Notes: generated from the sequence alone by a model not told the origin. A DNA stretch of 64,000 bases from Plotosus lineatus (GCA_024760905.1 CM045733.1:34587501-34651500); one strand, 5' to 3'. Counted from the first letter of the stretch, positions 1-10,899 are shown. Program-made: numbers and translations.

Positions 1-450
<450 letters not shown>

Positions 451-683
451 ATTATGATCGTTTAACACATGTACATTATCATTAATAATAATGAATAATA
501 AATATTAATAAAACAAGAATAAACAATAAGTCAACTAACCCTTCTGATCATTGACTGTGGTGGAGATGTCACATGGGCAGGCAGGAGGTGGTGCGTAACA
601 GGAGGAGAAGGAGGAGGATTTTGTGCTTGTGCACACTATGAATGCCACCAAAGGAAAGGCTCGTGGTGAGCTCCACACAAGGC

Positions 684-982
684 CATTGCTTCTGAAATAG
701 TTGGGCCTGGTGTGATGCTAGGGAGAAGGCACATATGACCCTGGCGAACATGCTTTTTTGCTATACTGTAAAAGAATTAATTGTAATTAAGCATCCTCTA
801 CAGCGGGTGGCAGTGGCACTCTCATTGTCAAGCTATTGTTTAGTTAAAAAGCACCGAGCAAATGATATGAAGTCCAGCAAACACTATTGAAAGTCGCGCG
901 TGGGGCGCTGGGGGAGGTTGTGAAATGTTTTTTTTTTTTCCTTCCTAAAAGGGACGTCGCAGAAAATAATTGAGAATCACTG
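684..982. mobile_element. Non-autonomous hAT element (MITE), copy 1
   Basis: The ends are degenerate inverted repeats of the type CAGTGCTTCTCAA...TTGAGAAGCACTG (here CATTGCTTCTGAA and TTGAGAATCACTG). The interior matches the copies at 20563-21533 and 43687-43951: 'catatgaccctgg', 'aacatgctttttt', 'ggcagtggc', and a G-rich block before the right end. There is no transposase. The preceding 230 bp (451-683) and the next 150 bp hold nothing that I recognise. Confidence 0.7.
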
Positions 983-1130
983 CACAAGGCGTTCTGGTAG
1001 TGTGGAGGAATACGTGCGAAAGAATACAAGGCTAATCAGACCAGAAAAGCTATTTTGAGGAGAGCTCGTAAAGTGAATTTTTGTTTATTGGATGGAGCAG
1101 ATTTTTGGTGGGTTTAAAGCTCGTATCATA

Positions 1131-1168
1131 GAAAAATTGTTATAAGGGACACTTGTTAGACGAGGTAC
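1131..1168 (-). mobile_element. Orphan terminal repeat of Tigger-like family A
   Basis: Read on the minus strand it begins CAGTGGTACCTCGTCTAAC, matching the family A terminus at 5770. Only this terminus is clear. It may be the far end of the element that begins at the left window edge, with the hAT MITE inserted between, but the interior is too decayed to prove it. Confidence 0.45.
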
Positions 1169-1189
1169 CACTGTGCATATATATATATA

Positions 1190-1892
1190 CAGGGATCCCT
1201 CACTTTCCGCAGTTAATTGGGACCAAGATCCCCACGCGACCATCGAAATCCATGAAGTAGGATCACCCCCCCCTCCCCGGACTGACATATACGTACATGT
1301 ATATGGGTATATAATATCAATAAATACATATCCAATGCTTATAATAACAAATAAACATTGAAAAAATAACATAAGATGTAAATAAAATATAAATACAGAC
1401 GCTCTCCAACTTACCAACATTCGTTTTGCAAACATCCAAAGATACCAAGCTGTCCAAGGTCGAAAGTGAAAGTGAAATGAAATTGAAGAACAAGTAGAAA
1501 TAGAAATGTAATAAAATCTACAGAAAGACAGATCATAACTATAAGTATGAAATATGATTAAACATTATCTTGAGGCACATTTAATACTGGGCTCCAGCGG
1601 TGGGGGAAGGGGGGGGGGGGGGGATGGCCTGCGCAGACGCGTGCACACAGATGCAACAATATATCTGGTTTTGATGGGAGATTGTTGTTTTTTGTTTTGA
1701 CTGGTTTAGGGTTTTTTATTTTTTTTATTTTTTGCATAATTGGCCTTATTTTTGTAACAGTTTCCTTAACATTTCCACCTATTCTTCCTTAATTTCCTTA
1801 TGTTTTAATTCAATTAATATTTATTTATTTTTTTTTAAAACCACGATGCACTGAAGCCACATTAATTGAAGCAAAGTAGCGATGGATCCCTG
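1190..1892. mobile_element. TA-flanked MITE, family E (pogo/Tigger-like ends)
   Basis: The terminal inverted repeats are CAGGGATCCCTCACTTTC on the left and, on the opposite strand at the right end, CAGGGATCCATCGCTACTTT. They are followed on both arms by related 'gcagttaattggga' / 'gcttcaattaatgtgg' sequence. Both ends abut TA. The interior is AT-rich and non-coding. It contains a family-B-like end fragment (near 1397: ACAGACGCTCTCCAACTTAC) and a G run at 1605-1623. The TIR and TA flanks are seen directly; the superfamily is inferred. Confidence 0.6.

Positions 1893-1902
<10 letters not shown>

Positions 1903-1946
<44 letters not shown>
1903..1946. repeat. (CA)n microsatellite
   Basis: A CA tract immediately between the right end of the family E MITE and the left end of the family C element. 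Confidence 0.95.
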
Positions 1947-1950
<4 letters not shown>

Positions 1951-2221
1951 CTGACGTAATAAGTGCCCTGCTCCAATAAGCACCCCTTCAGTGGTTTTTA
2001 TCTTACGTCTAATAACTGCCCATGTGTACTGGGAGCTACCAATTTTATTGAATCAGTCTCTGTAACCTTAAAATGAGGTGTTCACTGCCTGTAAAAGTGA
2101 GTTTACATGGTATTCCAGGACTCTCTGCCACTGGGGAATGTCTATAATGTTCAGCAGTAACAACACATTTGATTGTTCTGCCGTGCTTTAAAAAAAAAGG
2201 AAAATATTTTGCTGTGTTCTC

Positions 2222-2521
2222 TTGGTAAATGTCCAAAAATCCGATGAACCATTAGAAACTGCTACAGCAAAATTATGGGATGCTCTGCATGAATGGGGTG
2301 ATGAACCAGATACGGACCTACCAGAAAGTGATGATGAGTATTTTTCACCTGATTCTCCTGCTCACAAACTTCATAAATTTAAAGAAGTTCCTGGCCATGT
2401 GCTTTTGTTTATGCTCATGTTGATTGGTTCAACTTGTCATGTACTAAAGTTGACATTCATGTTGAATGGCTCATTTTACTTGGGAAAATGTTTAAAAGAA
2501 ATGTTCAAAGGAAATGTTTGA
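2222..2521 (+). pseudogene. Remnant of family C transposase C-terminus
   Basis: The open frame encodes an acidic tail (EWGDEPDTDLPESDDEY at about residues 25-41), like the acidic C-termini of pogo/Tigger/jerky-type DDE transposases. The same peptide can be read in the copy at about 51530-51630, where a GAG codon has become TAG. There are no catalytic residues and no HTH domain. The methionine is only the first in frame, so this is the end of a deleted longer protein rather than a gene. I am fairly sure it is transposon-derived and less sure of the family. Confidence 0.5.
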
Positions 2522-2783
2522 AGGAACAGCATCGGGAGGGAAAAGTGTTTTGTGTTTTTTAATGTATGCTGTTTTCTGTTTATTGTCAGCTTTCATGTAC
2601 AGACGCTCCCCGACTTACGTTCATCCGTTTTATGTTTTTTCGATTTTACGTTTTTTTTCCACCCCCAAAAAAGTCAAATTTTAAGTTTAGACGTACCTAC
2701 GTAGTACGCAACATAATAGTAATGATGTAATTACACTGCGTCCATTGTTTACAAAAGACTGAGTGCCCCTCCTTCCCAGTTCA

Positions 2784-2788
<5 letters not shown>

Positions 2789-2847
<59 letters not shown>
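2789..2847. repeat. (TA)n microsatellite
   Basis: A TA tract directly abutting the outer end of the minus-strand arm of the Penelope-like palindrome. Confidence 0.95.
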
Positions 2848-2850
<3 letters not shown>

Positions 2851-2909
2851 AAAAATAAAAGGACAGGACAAAGACTTTCTATTGAAACTCCATTTATCAC
2901 TACAGATCT

Positions 2910-2945
2910 GTTTCGAGGGGTGGTGAAACCATCCTCTCTCTTCAG
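2910..2945 (-). ncRNA. Hammerhead-ribozyme-like core, minus-strand arm
   Basis: Mirror copy of the core at 2975-3010: on the minus strand CTGAAGA (2945 to 2939), stem II, then GAAAC (2914 to 2910). The core sequence is identical to the other two copies. The third strand (stem III 5' side plus the UH cleavage dinucleotide) is not found next to it. Confidence 0.4.
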
Positions 2946-2974
2946 GTGATTATAGAAGAATTCTATATAATCAC

Positions 2975-3010
2975 CTGAAGAGAGAGGATGGTTTCACCAC
3001 CCCTCGAAAC
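2975..3010 (+). ncRNA. Hammerhead-ribozyme-like core, plus-strand arm
   Basis: CTGAAGA (2975-2981) fits the hammerhead CUGANGA box. Positions 2982-3005 fold as stem II: GAG pairs with CTC, a bulged A, GG with CC, an A/C mismatch, then TGGT with ACCA closing a TTC loop. GAAAC (3006-3010) supplies GAAA and the first bases of stem III. The 5' stem III strand with its cleavage site should lie upstream of stem I. Here the base before the stem-I-like GTGATTATA is G, which is not allowed, so this copy would not self-cleave. Confidence 0.45.
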
Positions 3011-3126
3011 AGATCTGTAGTGATAAATGGAGTTTCAATAGAAAGTCTTTGCCCTGTCCTTTTATTTTTGTTATTTGCTCTACCAAAAAGTATTGAGCAC
3101 TCTCCTACGGAAGGATCTACTCAGAA

Positions 3127-3129
3127 AAT

Positions 3130-3216
<87 letters not shown>
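3127..3216. repeat. (CT)n(TA)n compound microsatellite
   Basis: It follows the 3' end of the Penelope-like fragment. The same (CT)n(TA)n order follows the independent copy at 9951-10130 (seen there as (TA)n(GA)n on the plus strand), so the microsatellite belongs to the element's 3' end. Confidence 0.95.
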
Positions 3217-3219
<3 letters not shown>

Positions 3220-4158
3220 TTATATAGCGTGTTACCCTTGTATTAAGACGTCGTCTATGTGATCTGTGTTACACTGTTTTGTGGACTTTTGTAACCCTAA
3301 GCAAATATGGTTGGTCAGATGGTCAGAAGCATAAGCCTACTAGCATGGGTGCAAGTCCCATACATAGAGATGAATTAACTATCTGCTCAGATCGGCACGA
3401 TCTACCATACATACTCAGTTTAAGCAAAGAGAGTTGTAAAATGAATGAAAATCCGAATCCAGGAAAGAGCTCTCTGCTCTGCTGGCTCCACATCAGTGCA
3501 GGCTGTGTTCTAAATGAGTTCAATGGCATCCTTGCGCCCTTGAAAGACTGGAAGTCGATATAACCCACAGCAAGTTCACTACTTTCGCAAGTACACTACT
3601 TTCGGTATTGAGTGCTTCACATATTGTAAGCTTGATTGGCTGTTTTAAGCTTAATATAAAGTGATTCGGTATAAATAAGTGATTATTTGAAATTAATGTT
3701 GATATTATTTGATATACTTGATATTATTTTACAATTTTATGTTTATAATAATTGATTTAGGGTTGTTTTATGAGATACAGTAATGGTATTTATGGATGTA
3801 TAGTACAGTATGAGGGTCATACATCACACGTCATATATCATACATCACTGTAACAACTTACGTTCACTTTCAACTTACGTTCGACCATCTGGAACCAATT
3901 AAAAACGTAAGTCGGGGAGTGTCTGTAAGTAGTTTAGTTGATACCACAAAATGAATAACACAAATACCAGTAAAATTCTTTTATCGTTCTGTTATTATTC
4001 ATATTTTTCACCTTGATGGTAATAAGCACTTACCGTTTCACTCCACTGGTAACATTTTAATAAGCTCCCAACTACTCCAATTTTTTAAGCGCCCTTGGGT
4101 GCTTATCACGTGGAATATGGTATATTTATTTAATTATTCATTTATATGTGTATATATA

Positions 4159-5713
4159 CAAACCGGATTCTAAAAAAAATTGGTACACTATTCAAATTTT
4201 AAATAAAAACTGAATGGAATGATATGGAAGTGCTAAATTTCAATATTTTATTCCGAATAGAACATAGATGACAGGTCAAAAATTTAAACTGAGAAAGTGT
4301 ATCACTTAGAGAAAAAACATGTTGATTTTAAATTTCATGGTGTCAGCTAATCTTAATAACGTTGACAAAGGTTATAATATAATCTAAACTAAATATAACA
4401 TAAGAGGCTGGAAAAGTCAATTGCACTTATAACGAACAGCTGGAAGACCAATTACCACTAATGAGGTCCATTGGCAACATAGCTGAGTTTAAAAAGAGCT
4501 TCTCAGTGTGGCAGTGTCTCTCAGAAGCGAAGATGGGTAGAGGATCACCAATTTCCCCCAATGTTGTGCAGAAAGACAGTGGAGAGATTTCAGAAAGATG
4601 TTTCCCCCATGAAAAATTGCAGAGATTGAAGTTATCATCATCCAAACATTCAGAGAATCTGGAACAATCTCTGTGTATAAGGGTCAAGGCCAAAAAACCA
4701 TACTGGATGTCCGTTATCTACTGGCCCTTAAATGGCACCGCACCACGAACAGGAATGCTACTATAAGGGAAATCACAGAATGGGGTCAGCAATACTTCCA
4801 AAAACCATTGTCAGTGAACACATCCGCTGTTGCCAGCTGAAACTCTACAGTACAAAGAAGAAGCCATTTCTAAACAGGACCCCAAAGCGTAGGCATTTTC
4901 TCTGGGCCAGGGGTCATTTAAAATGGAGTGTGGCAAAGTGGAAAACTGTTCTGTCATCAGACTAATCACGATTCAAAGTTCTTTATGGAAAAATGGGATG
5001 CCATTTCATGCAGATCAAAGAGGACAAGGACAACCCAAGTTGTTATCAGCGCTCAGTTCAGAAGCCTGCATCTGTGATAGTGTGGGGTTGCAATAGTACG
5101 TGTGGCATGGGCAGCTTGCACATTTGGAAAGGCACAGTGGACGCAGAAATTCAGGCTCTAGAACAACATATGCTCCCATCCAGACATCGTCTCTTTCAGA
5201 GAAGAGCTTGCATTTTTCAATATGCCAGACATTTACACATTACAACATCATGGCTGCGTAGGAAAAATATCCGGATTTTGAAATGTCCAGATCTTTCACC
5301 TATAGAGAACATTTGGTGCATCATAAAGAGGAAGATGCAACAAAGAAGGCCCAAGACAGTTGAACATCTTGAGGCCTGTATTAGACAAGAATGTGACAGC
5401 ATTCCCGTTTCTAAACTTGAGAAACTTGTCTCCTCGGTCCCCAAATGTTTGCAGACTGTTGTAAGAAGAAGAGGAGATACCTCACAGTGGTGAAAATGGC
5501 CTTATCCCAACTTTTTTTGAGATTTGTTGACACCATGAAATTTAAAATCAACATAATTTTCCCTTAAAATGATACAGTTTCTCAGTTTAATCTTTTGACC
5601 TTGTCATCTGTGTTCTATTCGGAATAAAATATTGAAATTTTGCACTCCTACATCATTGCATTCAGTTTTAATTCATAATTTGTATAGTGTGCCAACTTCT
5701 TTAGAATCAAGTT

Positions 5714-5715
<2 letters not shown>
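4159..5715 (+). mobile_element. Tc1-like transposon 1, decayed
   Basis: The terminal inverted repeats are about 125 bp: left from CAAACCGGATTCTAAA, right (minus strand) from CAAACTTGATTCTAAAG. Both arms share 'tttcaatattttattccgaatagaaca' in two pieces and 'gatgacaggtcaaa'-type sequence. TA dinucleotides flank both ends. At 1557 bp the length is normal for a Tc1 element. The single transposase frame runs left to right and is broken. Confidence 0.9.
4461..5493 (+). pseudogene. Tc1-like transposase pseudogene (transposon 1)
   Basis: Fragments in several frames match a Tc1/mariner DDE transposase. The 4461-4766 piece covers the N-terminal HTH part. The 4993-5493 piece carries the catalytic-domain end with VIVWGCNSTCGMGSLH and DLSPIENIWCIIKRKM, whose PIEN glutamate is the third catalytic residue. 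In the middle, FQYARHLHITTSW stands where an FQQDN-type second aspartate motif is expected, so that catalytic residue is lost. With stops near 4960 as well, the element cannot make an active enzyme. Confidence 0.85.

Positions 5716-5769
<54 letters not shown>
5716..5769. repeat. (TA)n microsatellite
   Basis: A TA tract joining the right end of Tc1-like transposon 1 to the left end of a family A Tigger-like element. Both have TA targets, so each could have inserted into a growing TA tract. Confidence 0.95.
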
Positions 5770-5772
<3 letters not shown>

Positions 5773-6590
5773 TGGTACCTCGGTTCTTAAATGCTTTAGA
5801 GGGCGACCAAATCAGAATTCGACCAAAAAAAATCCGGGATTTTTTTGTCCCAGAAGTCAACCGAAATCCAGAAGTCGAATGTGAAAAGAGCACGAGAAAA
5901 AATGAGAATGAACGTGAATGATCGAGGAAAAAATGAGAAAAAAATAAGACCGAGAAGGAGGGAGAAATGCACGCTTCCTGGAAGTCCGGAAGTTGTTAAG
6001 CTTTATCACCCTGCTAAAGCTAAAACTATCAGTGCCATGAACACCTTTAATGATGAGGTCATGAGCCACTTCCATAAGGTTTTGAAAAGAAGGCAGAAAC
6101 AAGCCACATTAGAAACGTTCTTCAAGAAAAGAAGGGACATCTTGAAGAAGAGTCATCCACGCCAAAGTGAGTAGCAAGAGAAATAAACACCTTTGGCTGA
6201 TTCACCTTAAGCTGTTATTGAAGGGGATCCTCCTCCTCTTTTCCTCTCTGTTATGGAAGGGGATGCTCCTCCTCGCTCACTCTCCAACATTTACATATGC
6301 CAACTGCTCACCACTATAAAGCTAAAAATTCTTATCTTTATTGTTCATATACTTTCACTGTACTGTGATTTTTATTTTAGTGTACTGTATTTGTATTCAA
6401 TCATTTTTCACTTAATTTGTGGGCCTATGGTATGAGTTACAGTACCGTTAACTTCTGTTCAAAGGACGACGGAACGGATTAAGACCATTTACGTTATTTG
6501 TGATGGGAAAAATAGATTTGAAATTCAACCAAATTGGAATTCGACCAGCCATCTGGAGTGAACTGCAGTCGAGAACCAAGATACCACTTT
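5770..6590 (+). mobile_element. Tigger-like family A element, internally deleted
   Basis: The left end is CAGTGGTACCTCGGTTCTTA. The right end on the minus strand is AAGTGGTATCTTGGTTCTCG, followed in both arms by 'gaattc(c)aa/gaccaa'-type subterminal repeats. TA repeats flank both sides. The interior holds only the C-terminal part of a transposase. Confidence 0.75.
5845..6174 (+). pseudogene. Tigger/pogo-type transposase C-terminal remnant
   Basis: A short, very basic frame: residues 14-50 are Lys/Arg-rich, and residues about 82-99 read RRQKQATLETFFKKRRD. This resembles the RQKQLTLDxFF-like end of Tigger transposases (family knowledge). The HTH_CENPB domain and DDE core are absent, so this is a deletion derivative. 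The first 30 residues are translated terminal repeat and not a true N-terminus. Confidence 0.6.
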
Positions 6591-6591
6591 A

Positions 6592-6608
6592 TATATATAT
6601 ATTATATG

Positions 6609-6689
<81 letters not shown>
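6592..6689. repeat. (TA)n microsatellite, about 100 bp
   Basis: A TA tract between the family A element and the 5' end of RTE LINE copy 1. Confidence 0.95.
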
Positions 6690-6692
<3 letters not shown>

Positions 6693-6907
6693 GCAGCAGC
6701 CGTGAGGGGGGCACACAAACCAGTGTCTCTCCCTCACGCCAGATCAACCGGATAAATGCAGAGGGTTTGCGTCAGGAAGGGCATCGGCGTAAAACAAATG
6801 CCAAATAAACTATGCGAATCACAGAAAGAATGACATACCGGATCGGTCGAGGCCGGGTTAACAACGACCGCCATCAGTGCCGTCAACCAACAGGGTGCTG
6901 ATGGAAA

Positions 6908-7660
6908 TTGGACTACTGTTGGTCGAAGACGTCGAAGAAGGAGAGAGGCCGGAGGCGTGTCCGTTGCCAGAGAGAGAAGAGGAAAGGCATGAGTCTAGGA
7001 CTGAAAGTAGGGACTTTGAATATTGGAACTATGACAGGAAAAGGTAGAGAGCTGGCTGACATGATGCAGAGGAGGAAGGTGGACATACTGTGTGTTCAGG
7101 AGACCAGGTGGAAAGGTCGCAAGGCTAGAAGCTAAGGAGCAAGGTTTAAGCTGTTTTTTCATAGTGTGGATGGGAAGAGAAATGGAGTCGAGACATCTTG
7201 AAGGAGGAGTTTGCCAGGAATGTTCTAGAAGTGAAAAGAGTGTCAGACAGAGTGATGAGTCTCAAGTTAGAAATTAAAGGTGTGATGGTTAATGTTGTTA
7301 GTGCTTATGCCCCACAGACAGGATGTGAGCGAGAAGAGAAGGAGAGATTCTGGAGGAGTTAGATGAAGTGATGCAGAGTACCCCCAGAGGTGAAAGAGTG
7401 GTCATTGGGGCAGACTTCAATGGACATGTTGGTGCAGGAAACAGAGGGGACGAGGAAGTGATGGGTAGGTTTGGTATCCAGGACAGGAGCATGAAGGACA
7501 GATGTTGGTAGATTTTGCAAAAAGGATGGAAATGGCTGTGGTGAATACTTTCTTCCAGAGAGAGAGAGGAGCATAGGGTGACTTATAAAAGTGGAGGTAG
7601 GAGCACACAGGTAGACTACATCTTGTGCAGGCGATGTAATTTAAAGGAAGTCAGTGACTG
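6908..7660 (+). pseudogene. RTE LINE endonuclease (AP-type) remnant, copy 1
   Basis: The natural start is probably the ATG at 6990, giving MSLGLKVGTLNIGTMTGKG. CVQETRWKG (ending near 7119) supplies the catalytic Glu block of exonuclease-endonuclease-phosphatase family LINE endonucleases. A stop follows near 7133. Further pieces in other frames show VVSAYAPQTG (about 7297), GADFNGHVGAG (about 7408) and the C-terminal DYILCRR (about 7614). At least three frameshifts separate them. The family is well known from vertebrate genomes under the name craniofacial development protein 2-like. Confidence 0.85.
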
Positions 7661-8323
7661 CAAAGTAGTAGCGGGTGAGTGTTGCCAAACAGCATAGGAT
7701 GGTGGTGTGCAAGATGATGCTGATGGTGAGGAAGGTGAAGAGAGGCAAAGGCAGAGCAGAAGACAAAGTGGTGGAAGTTGAAAAAGGAAGAGTGTCGGGT
7801 TGTCTTCAAGGAGGAGTTGGAAACAGGCTTTGGGTGGTCAGGAAGTGCTTCCAGATGACTGGACAACTACAGCGAATGTGATCAGGGAGACAGGTAGGAG
7901 AATACTTGGTGTGTCATCTGGAAGGAAAGTAGATAAGGAGACTTGGTGGTGGAATGAGGGAAGTGCAGGAGTGTGTACAAAGGAAGAGATTAGCTAAGAA
8001 GAGTGGGACATTGACAAAACCGAAGAGAGTAAACAGGAGTACAGGGAGACACAGCGTAAGGCAAAAGGTAGCAGTGTCAAGGCCAAACAGAGCGCGTTTG
8101 ATGACTTGTATGCTCGGCTGGAAAGTAAGGAGGGAGAAAATGATTTATACAGGTTGGCACAGCAGAGAAATAGAGATGGGAAGGGACGTGCAGCAAGTTA
8201 GATTGATAAAGGACAGAGAGGAAATGTATTGACTGATGACAGAAGTGTGCTGGGAAGATGGAAAGAGTACTTTGAAGAGCTGATGAATGAGGAAAATGAG
8301 AGAGAGAGAAAAGAGTAGAAGAG

Positions 8324-9742
8324 GTGACTGTTGAGGACCAGGAAGTAGCAAAGATTAGTAAGGGTGAAGTGAGGAGGGCATTGAAGAGGATGAAGAATGG
8401 AAAGGCAGTTGGTCCTGATGACATACCGGTGGAGGTATGGAAGTGTCTAGGAGAGGTAGCAGTAGATTTTCTGACAAGAACATTTAACAAGGTCTTAGAG
8501 AGTGAGAGGATGCCAGAGGAATGGAGGAGAAGTGTGCTGGGGCCCATTTTTAAGAACAAGGGAGGCGTGCAGAGTTGTGGCAACTACAGAGGGATAAAGT
8601 TGATGAGCCATACGATGAAGATATGGGAAAGAATAGTGGAAGCTAGACTAAGGGCAGAAGTCAGCATTTGTGAACAACAGTTTGGTTTCATGCCCAGAAA
8701 GAGCACCACAGATGCAGTGTTTGCCTTGAGGATGTTAATGGAGAGTACAGAGAAGGTCAGGCCAGACTGCATTGTGCCTTTGTGGATCTGGAGAAAGCAT
8801 ATGACAGGGTGCCGAGAGAAGAACTGTGGTATTGCATGAGGAAGTCTGGGTGGTAGAGAAGTATGTTAGAGTGGTGCAGGACATGTATGAGATGTAAGAC
8901 AGTGGTGAGGTGTGCTGTCGGTGTGACAGAAAGAGTTCAAGGTGGAGGTGGGACTGCATCAAGGGTCAGCTCTCAGCCCCTTCTTGTTCGCTATGGTGAT
9001 GGACAGGCTGACAGACGAGGTTAGACAAGATTCCCCATGGACTATGATGTTTGCAGATGACATTGTAATCTGTAGTGAAGCAGAGACCAAGTGCAGGAAA
9101 ATCTAGAGAGGTGGAGGTATGCCCTGGAAAGGAGGGGAATGAAAGATTAGCCTCAGTAAGACAGAATACATGCATGAATGCCAAGGACCAAAGAGAGCAG
9201 TGAGATTACAGGAGCAGAGATAAGAAAGGTGGAGGATTTTAAGTACTTAGGCTCAACAATCCAGAGCAATGGAGAGTGTGGAAAAGAGGTCAAGAAGCGT
9301 GTGCAGGCAGGTTGGAATGGTTGGAGAAAAGTGTCGGTGTGATGTGTGATAGGAGGGTATCGGCAAAAATGAAAGGAAAAGTGTACAAAAACGGTGTTGA
9401 GGCCAACGATGCTGTATGGGTTAGAAACAGTGGCCCTGGGGAAAGACAGGAGGCAGAGTTGGAGGTAACAGAGATGAAAATGTTGAGAGTTCTCTTTGGG
9501 AGTACTTGAGGATGGATAGGATTAGGAATGAGCACGTCAGAGGGACAGCACATGTAAGACGTTTTGGAGACAAAGTCAGAGAGGCTAGATTGAGATGGTT
9601 TGGACATGTACAGAGGAGGGATAGTGAGTATATTGGTAATAGGATGCTGAGGCTGGAACTACCAGGCAAAAGGCCTAGAGGGAAGACCAAGAGACGATTC
9701 ATGGATGTGGTAAAGGAGGACATGAAGGTCGTTGGTGTGTAA
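8324..9742 (+). pseudogene. RTE LINE reverse transcriptase remnant, copy 1
   Basis: The 8324-8839 frame has the RT entry motifs GKAVGPDDIPVEVWK, FKNKGGVQSCGNYRGIKL and QFGFMPRKSTTDAVF. The frame is then lost in the DLEKAYDRV region. The FADD active-site sequence is encoded at 9050-9061 in another frame. The conserved C-terminal block RWFGHVQRRDSEYIG is in 9506-9742. The protein is in at least four pieces. Confidence 0.88.
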
Positions 9743-9832
9743 GAGAAGAAGATGCAAAAAGGATAGGGTGAGATGGAGGCAGATGATTCGCTGTAGCGAC
9801 CCTGAAGGGAAAAGCCGAAAGGAAAAGAAAGA

Positions 9833-9950
<118 letters not shown>

Positions 9951-10130
9951 GGAATTTTCTGAGTAGATCCTTCCGGAAGAGAGTGCTCAATACTTTTTTG
10001 TAGAGCAAATATAAGTAAAAATAAAAGAACAGGGCAAAGACTTTCTACTGAAGCTTCATTTTCACTACAGATCTGTTTCGAGGGGTGGTGAAACCATCCT
10101 CTCTCTTCAGGTGATTACAGAAGAATTTTC
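9951..10130 (-). mobile_element. Penelope-like terminal fragment, single copy
   Basis: Read on the minus strand it has the same order as the plus arm at 2962-3126: CTGAAGA, hairpin, GAAAC, 'agatctgtagtga', 'agaaagtctttgccctgt', 'agtattgagcactctc', 'ctactcagaaaat', then (CT)n(TA)n. It diverges from the palindrome upstream of the CTGAAGA box, consistent with independent 5' truncation. Confidence 0.55.
10075..10110 (-). ncRNA. Hammerhead-ribozyme-like core, single copy
   Basis: On the minus strand, CTGAAGA (10110-10104), the same stem II hairpin and GAAAC (10079-10075) are identical to both palindrome arms, whereas the flanking bases differ. The stem III 5' strand is again missing because of truncation. 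Confidence 0.4.
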
Positions 10131-10162
10131 TATATTTTATAAATTCTATATTTATATAAATC

Positions 10163-10335
10163 TTCCCCCAGTGCAGCTAACTGGGTTATCAAAGGCGGGC
10201 CATGTCTCTCACTGTCTATGGTGTGAGGCATGTAAAAGAACCATTGCTGACTTTTGTAAAGAGTAGGCTGCAAAGCTGTCAGCGTGTTTCTGTCCCTTAC
10301 TAAAAGAGTTGTGACAGGAAGGGCATCCGACAGAG
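10163..10335 (+). mobile_element. SINE1 headless copy with start of tail T1
   Basis: It begins at CCCCCAGTGCAGCT, the same body position as the headless copies at 21596, 47497 and 53003, and runs to GGGCATCCGACAG, the first part of tail T1. It is truncated at the 3' side where family B sequence resumes. No promoter boxes remain. Confidence 0.8.
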
Positions 10336-10767
10336 CCAGTTGGAAGAAACATGCAACATTCACATGTTGTTCACCAGCATCAATTTTCTTGATAATAGCC
10401 GTCTTCATTTCAAACGAGATGGCTTGCCACTTTTTTTGATTACCACTATCACTATTAGGCTTACGCTTCTGACCAACCATATTTGCTTAGGGTTTCAAAA
10501 GTATGCAAAACAGTGTAAACACAAAGATCACAGAGACGACGTCTTAACACAAGGGTAACACAAGGTGAACTGGGAAGAAGCAGGGCACCTTCAGTCTGTC
10601 ATTTGTAAACAATGGACACAGAGTCATGCATAAGTAGTGTACTAAGTGAACGTACTAGTTAGAGTACAGAGAGCACGCTAAACTCAAAATTTGACATATA
10701 ATTGTTTTTTTAAAACATAAAATCGAAAAATACGTGAAACATATTAACGTAAAGTGGGGAGTGTCTG
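10336..10767 (-). mobile_element. Tigger-like family B, 5' end with transposase start
   Basis: On the minus strand the element begins CAGACACTCCCCACTTTACG at 10767, next to TA. It contains the leader shared with 3232-3330, and reaches the transposase start at 10480. The left part is cut by the SINE at 10335. Confidence 0.75.
10342..10480 (-). pseudogene. Tigger-type transposase N-terminus
   Basis: MVGQKRKPNSDSGNQKKWQA followed by FEMKTAIIKKIDAGEQ is a typical N-terminus of Tigger/pogo transposases: a basic start and then helix 1 of the CENP-B-type HTH. Only about 45 residues remain before the SINE boundary. It identifies family B as Tigger-like and locates the gene start that is deleted in the copies at 2600 and 52558. 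Confidence 0.7.
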
Positions 10768-10899
10768 TATTTATATATTAATACACATTGCCTGTATGAC
10801 ATTAACATGCATAGAACACTTTAAAATTAACTTCTATATAAATTTTATATAATATATAGGTGGGAGGGTGTCCTTAAGAAGTGGCAAAAGTCATTTTGC

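Larger units (their letters stand above)
2848..3126. mobile_element. Inverted pair of Penelope-like terminal fragments (110-bp palindrome)
   Basis: Positions 2848-2958 are the near-perfect reverse complement of 2962-3072, with the symmetry axis at 2960. The plus arm continues with 'ttatttgctctaccaaaaag...ctactcagaaaatcccctctct' into (CT)n(TA)n. A third single copy lies at 9951-10130 on the minus strand with the same 3' order. The motif series CTGAAGA, hairpin, GAAAC is characteristic of Penelope-like element terminal repeats, which carry hammerhead motifs (established knowledge). No reverse transcriptase or GIY-YIG coding is present, so the class is an inference. Confidence 0.55.
2600..3925 (+). 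mobile_element. Tigger-like family B element nested in family C
   Basis: The ends are CAGACGCTCCCCGACTTACG and, at the right on the opposite strand, CAGACACTCCCCGACTTACG, each flanked by TA. The uninterrupted copy of the host element (51820-51835) shows the empty site with a single TA, which proves the boundaries. Internally, 3232-3345 matches the 5' leader and start region of the transposase at 10440-10560 on the other strand, and the part to 3660 matches 52900-53570. Most transposase coding is deleted. A Penelope-like inverted pair and (TA)n/(CT)n tracts sit at 2789-3216. Confidence 0.8.
1947..4131 (+). mobile_element. Tigger/pogo-like family C element, split by a nested family B insertion
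   Basis: The left end holds CTGACGTAATAAGTGCCCTG. The right end, read on the minus strand, holds the related ACCATATTCC...ATAAGCACCC. A second copy at 51193-52021 aligns along the whole length: the same 'aaaatgaggtgttcactg', 'ggggaatgtctataatgtt' and 'gatggtaataagcactta' blocks. The second copy lacks the 2600-3925 insert, so the original element was roughly 850 bp. It carries only the C-terminal end of a transposase. Confidence 0.7.

Noticed and set aside
1605..1623. G run as a G-quadruplex or telomere-like signal
   Set aside because: It is a single homopolymer-like run inside a MITE with no repeated G-tract spacing; not informative.
2910..3010. Complete self-cleaving hammerhead ribozyme
   Set aside because: Only the CTGAAGA, stem II and GAAAC parts are present. 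The required UH cleavage site and stem III 5' strand are missing in all three copies.
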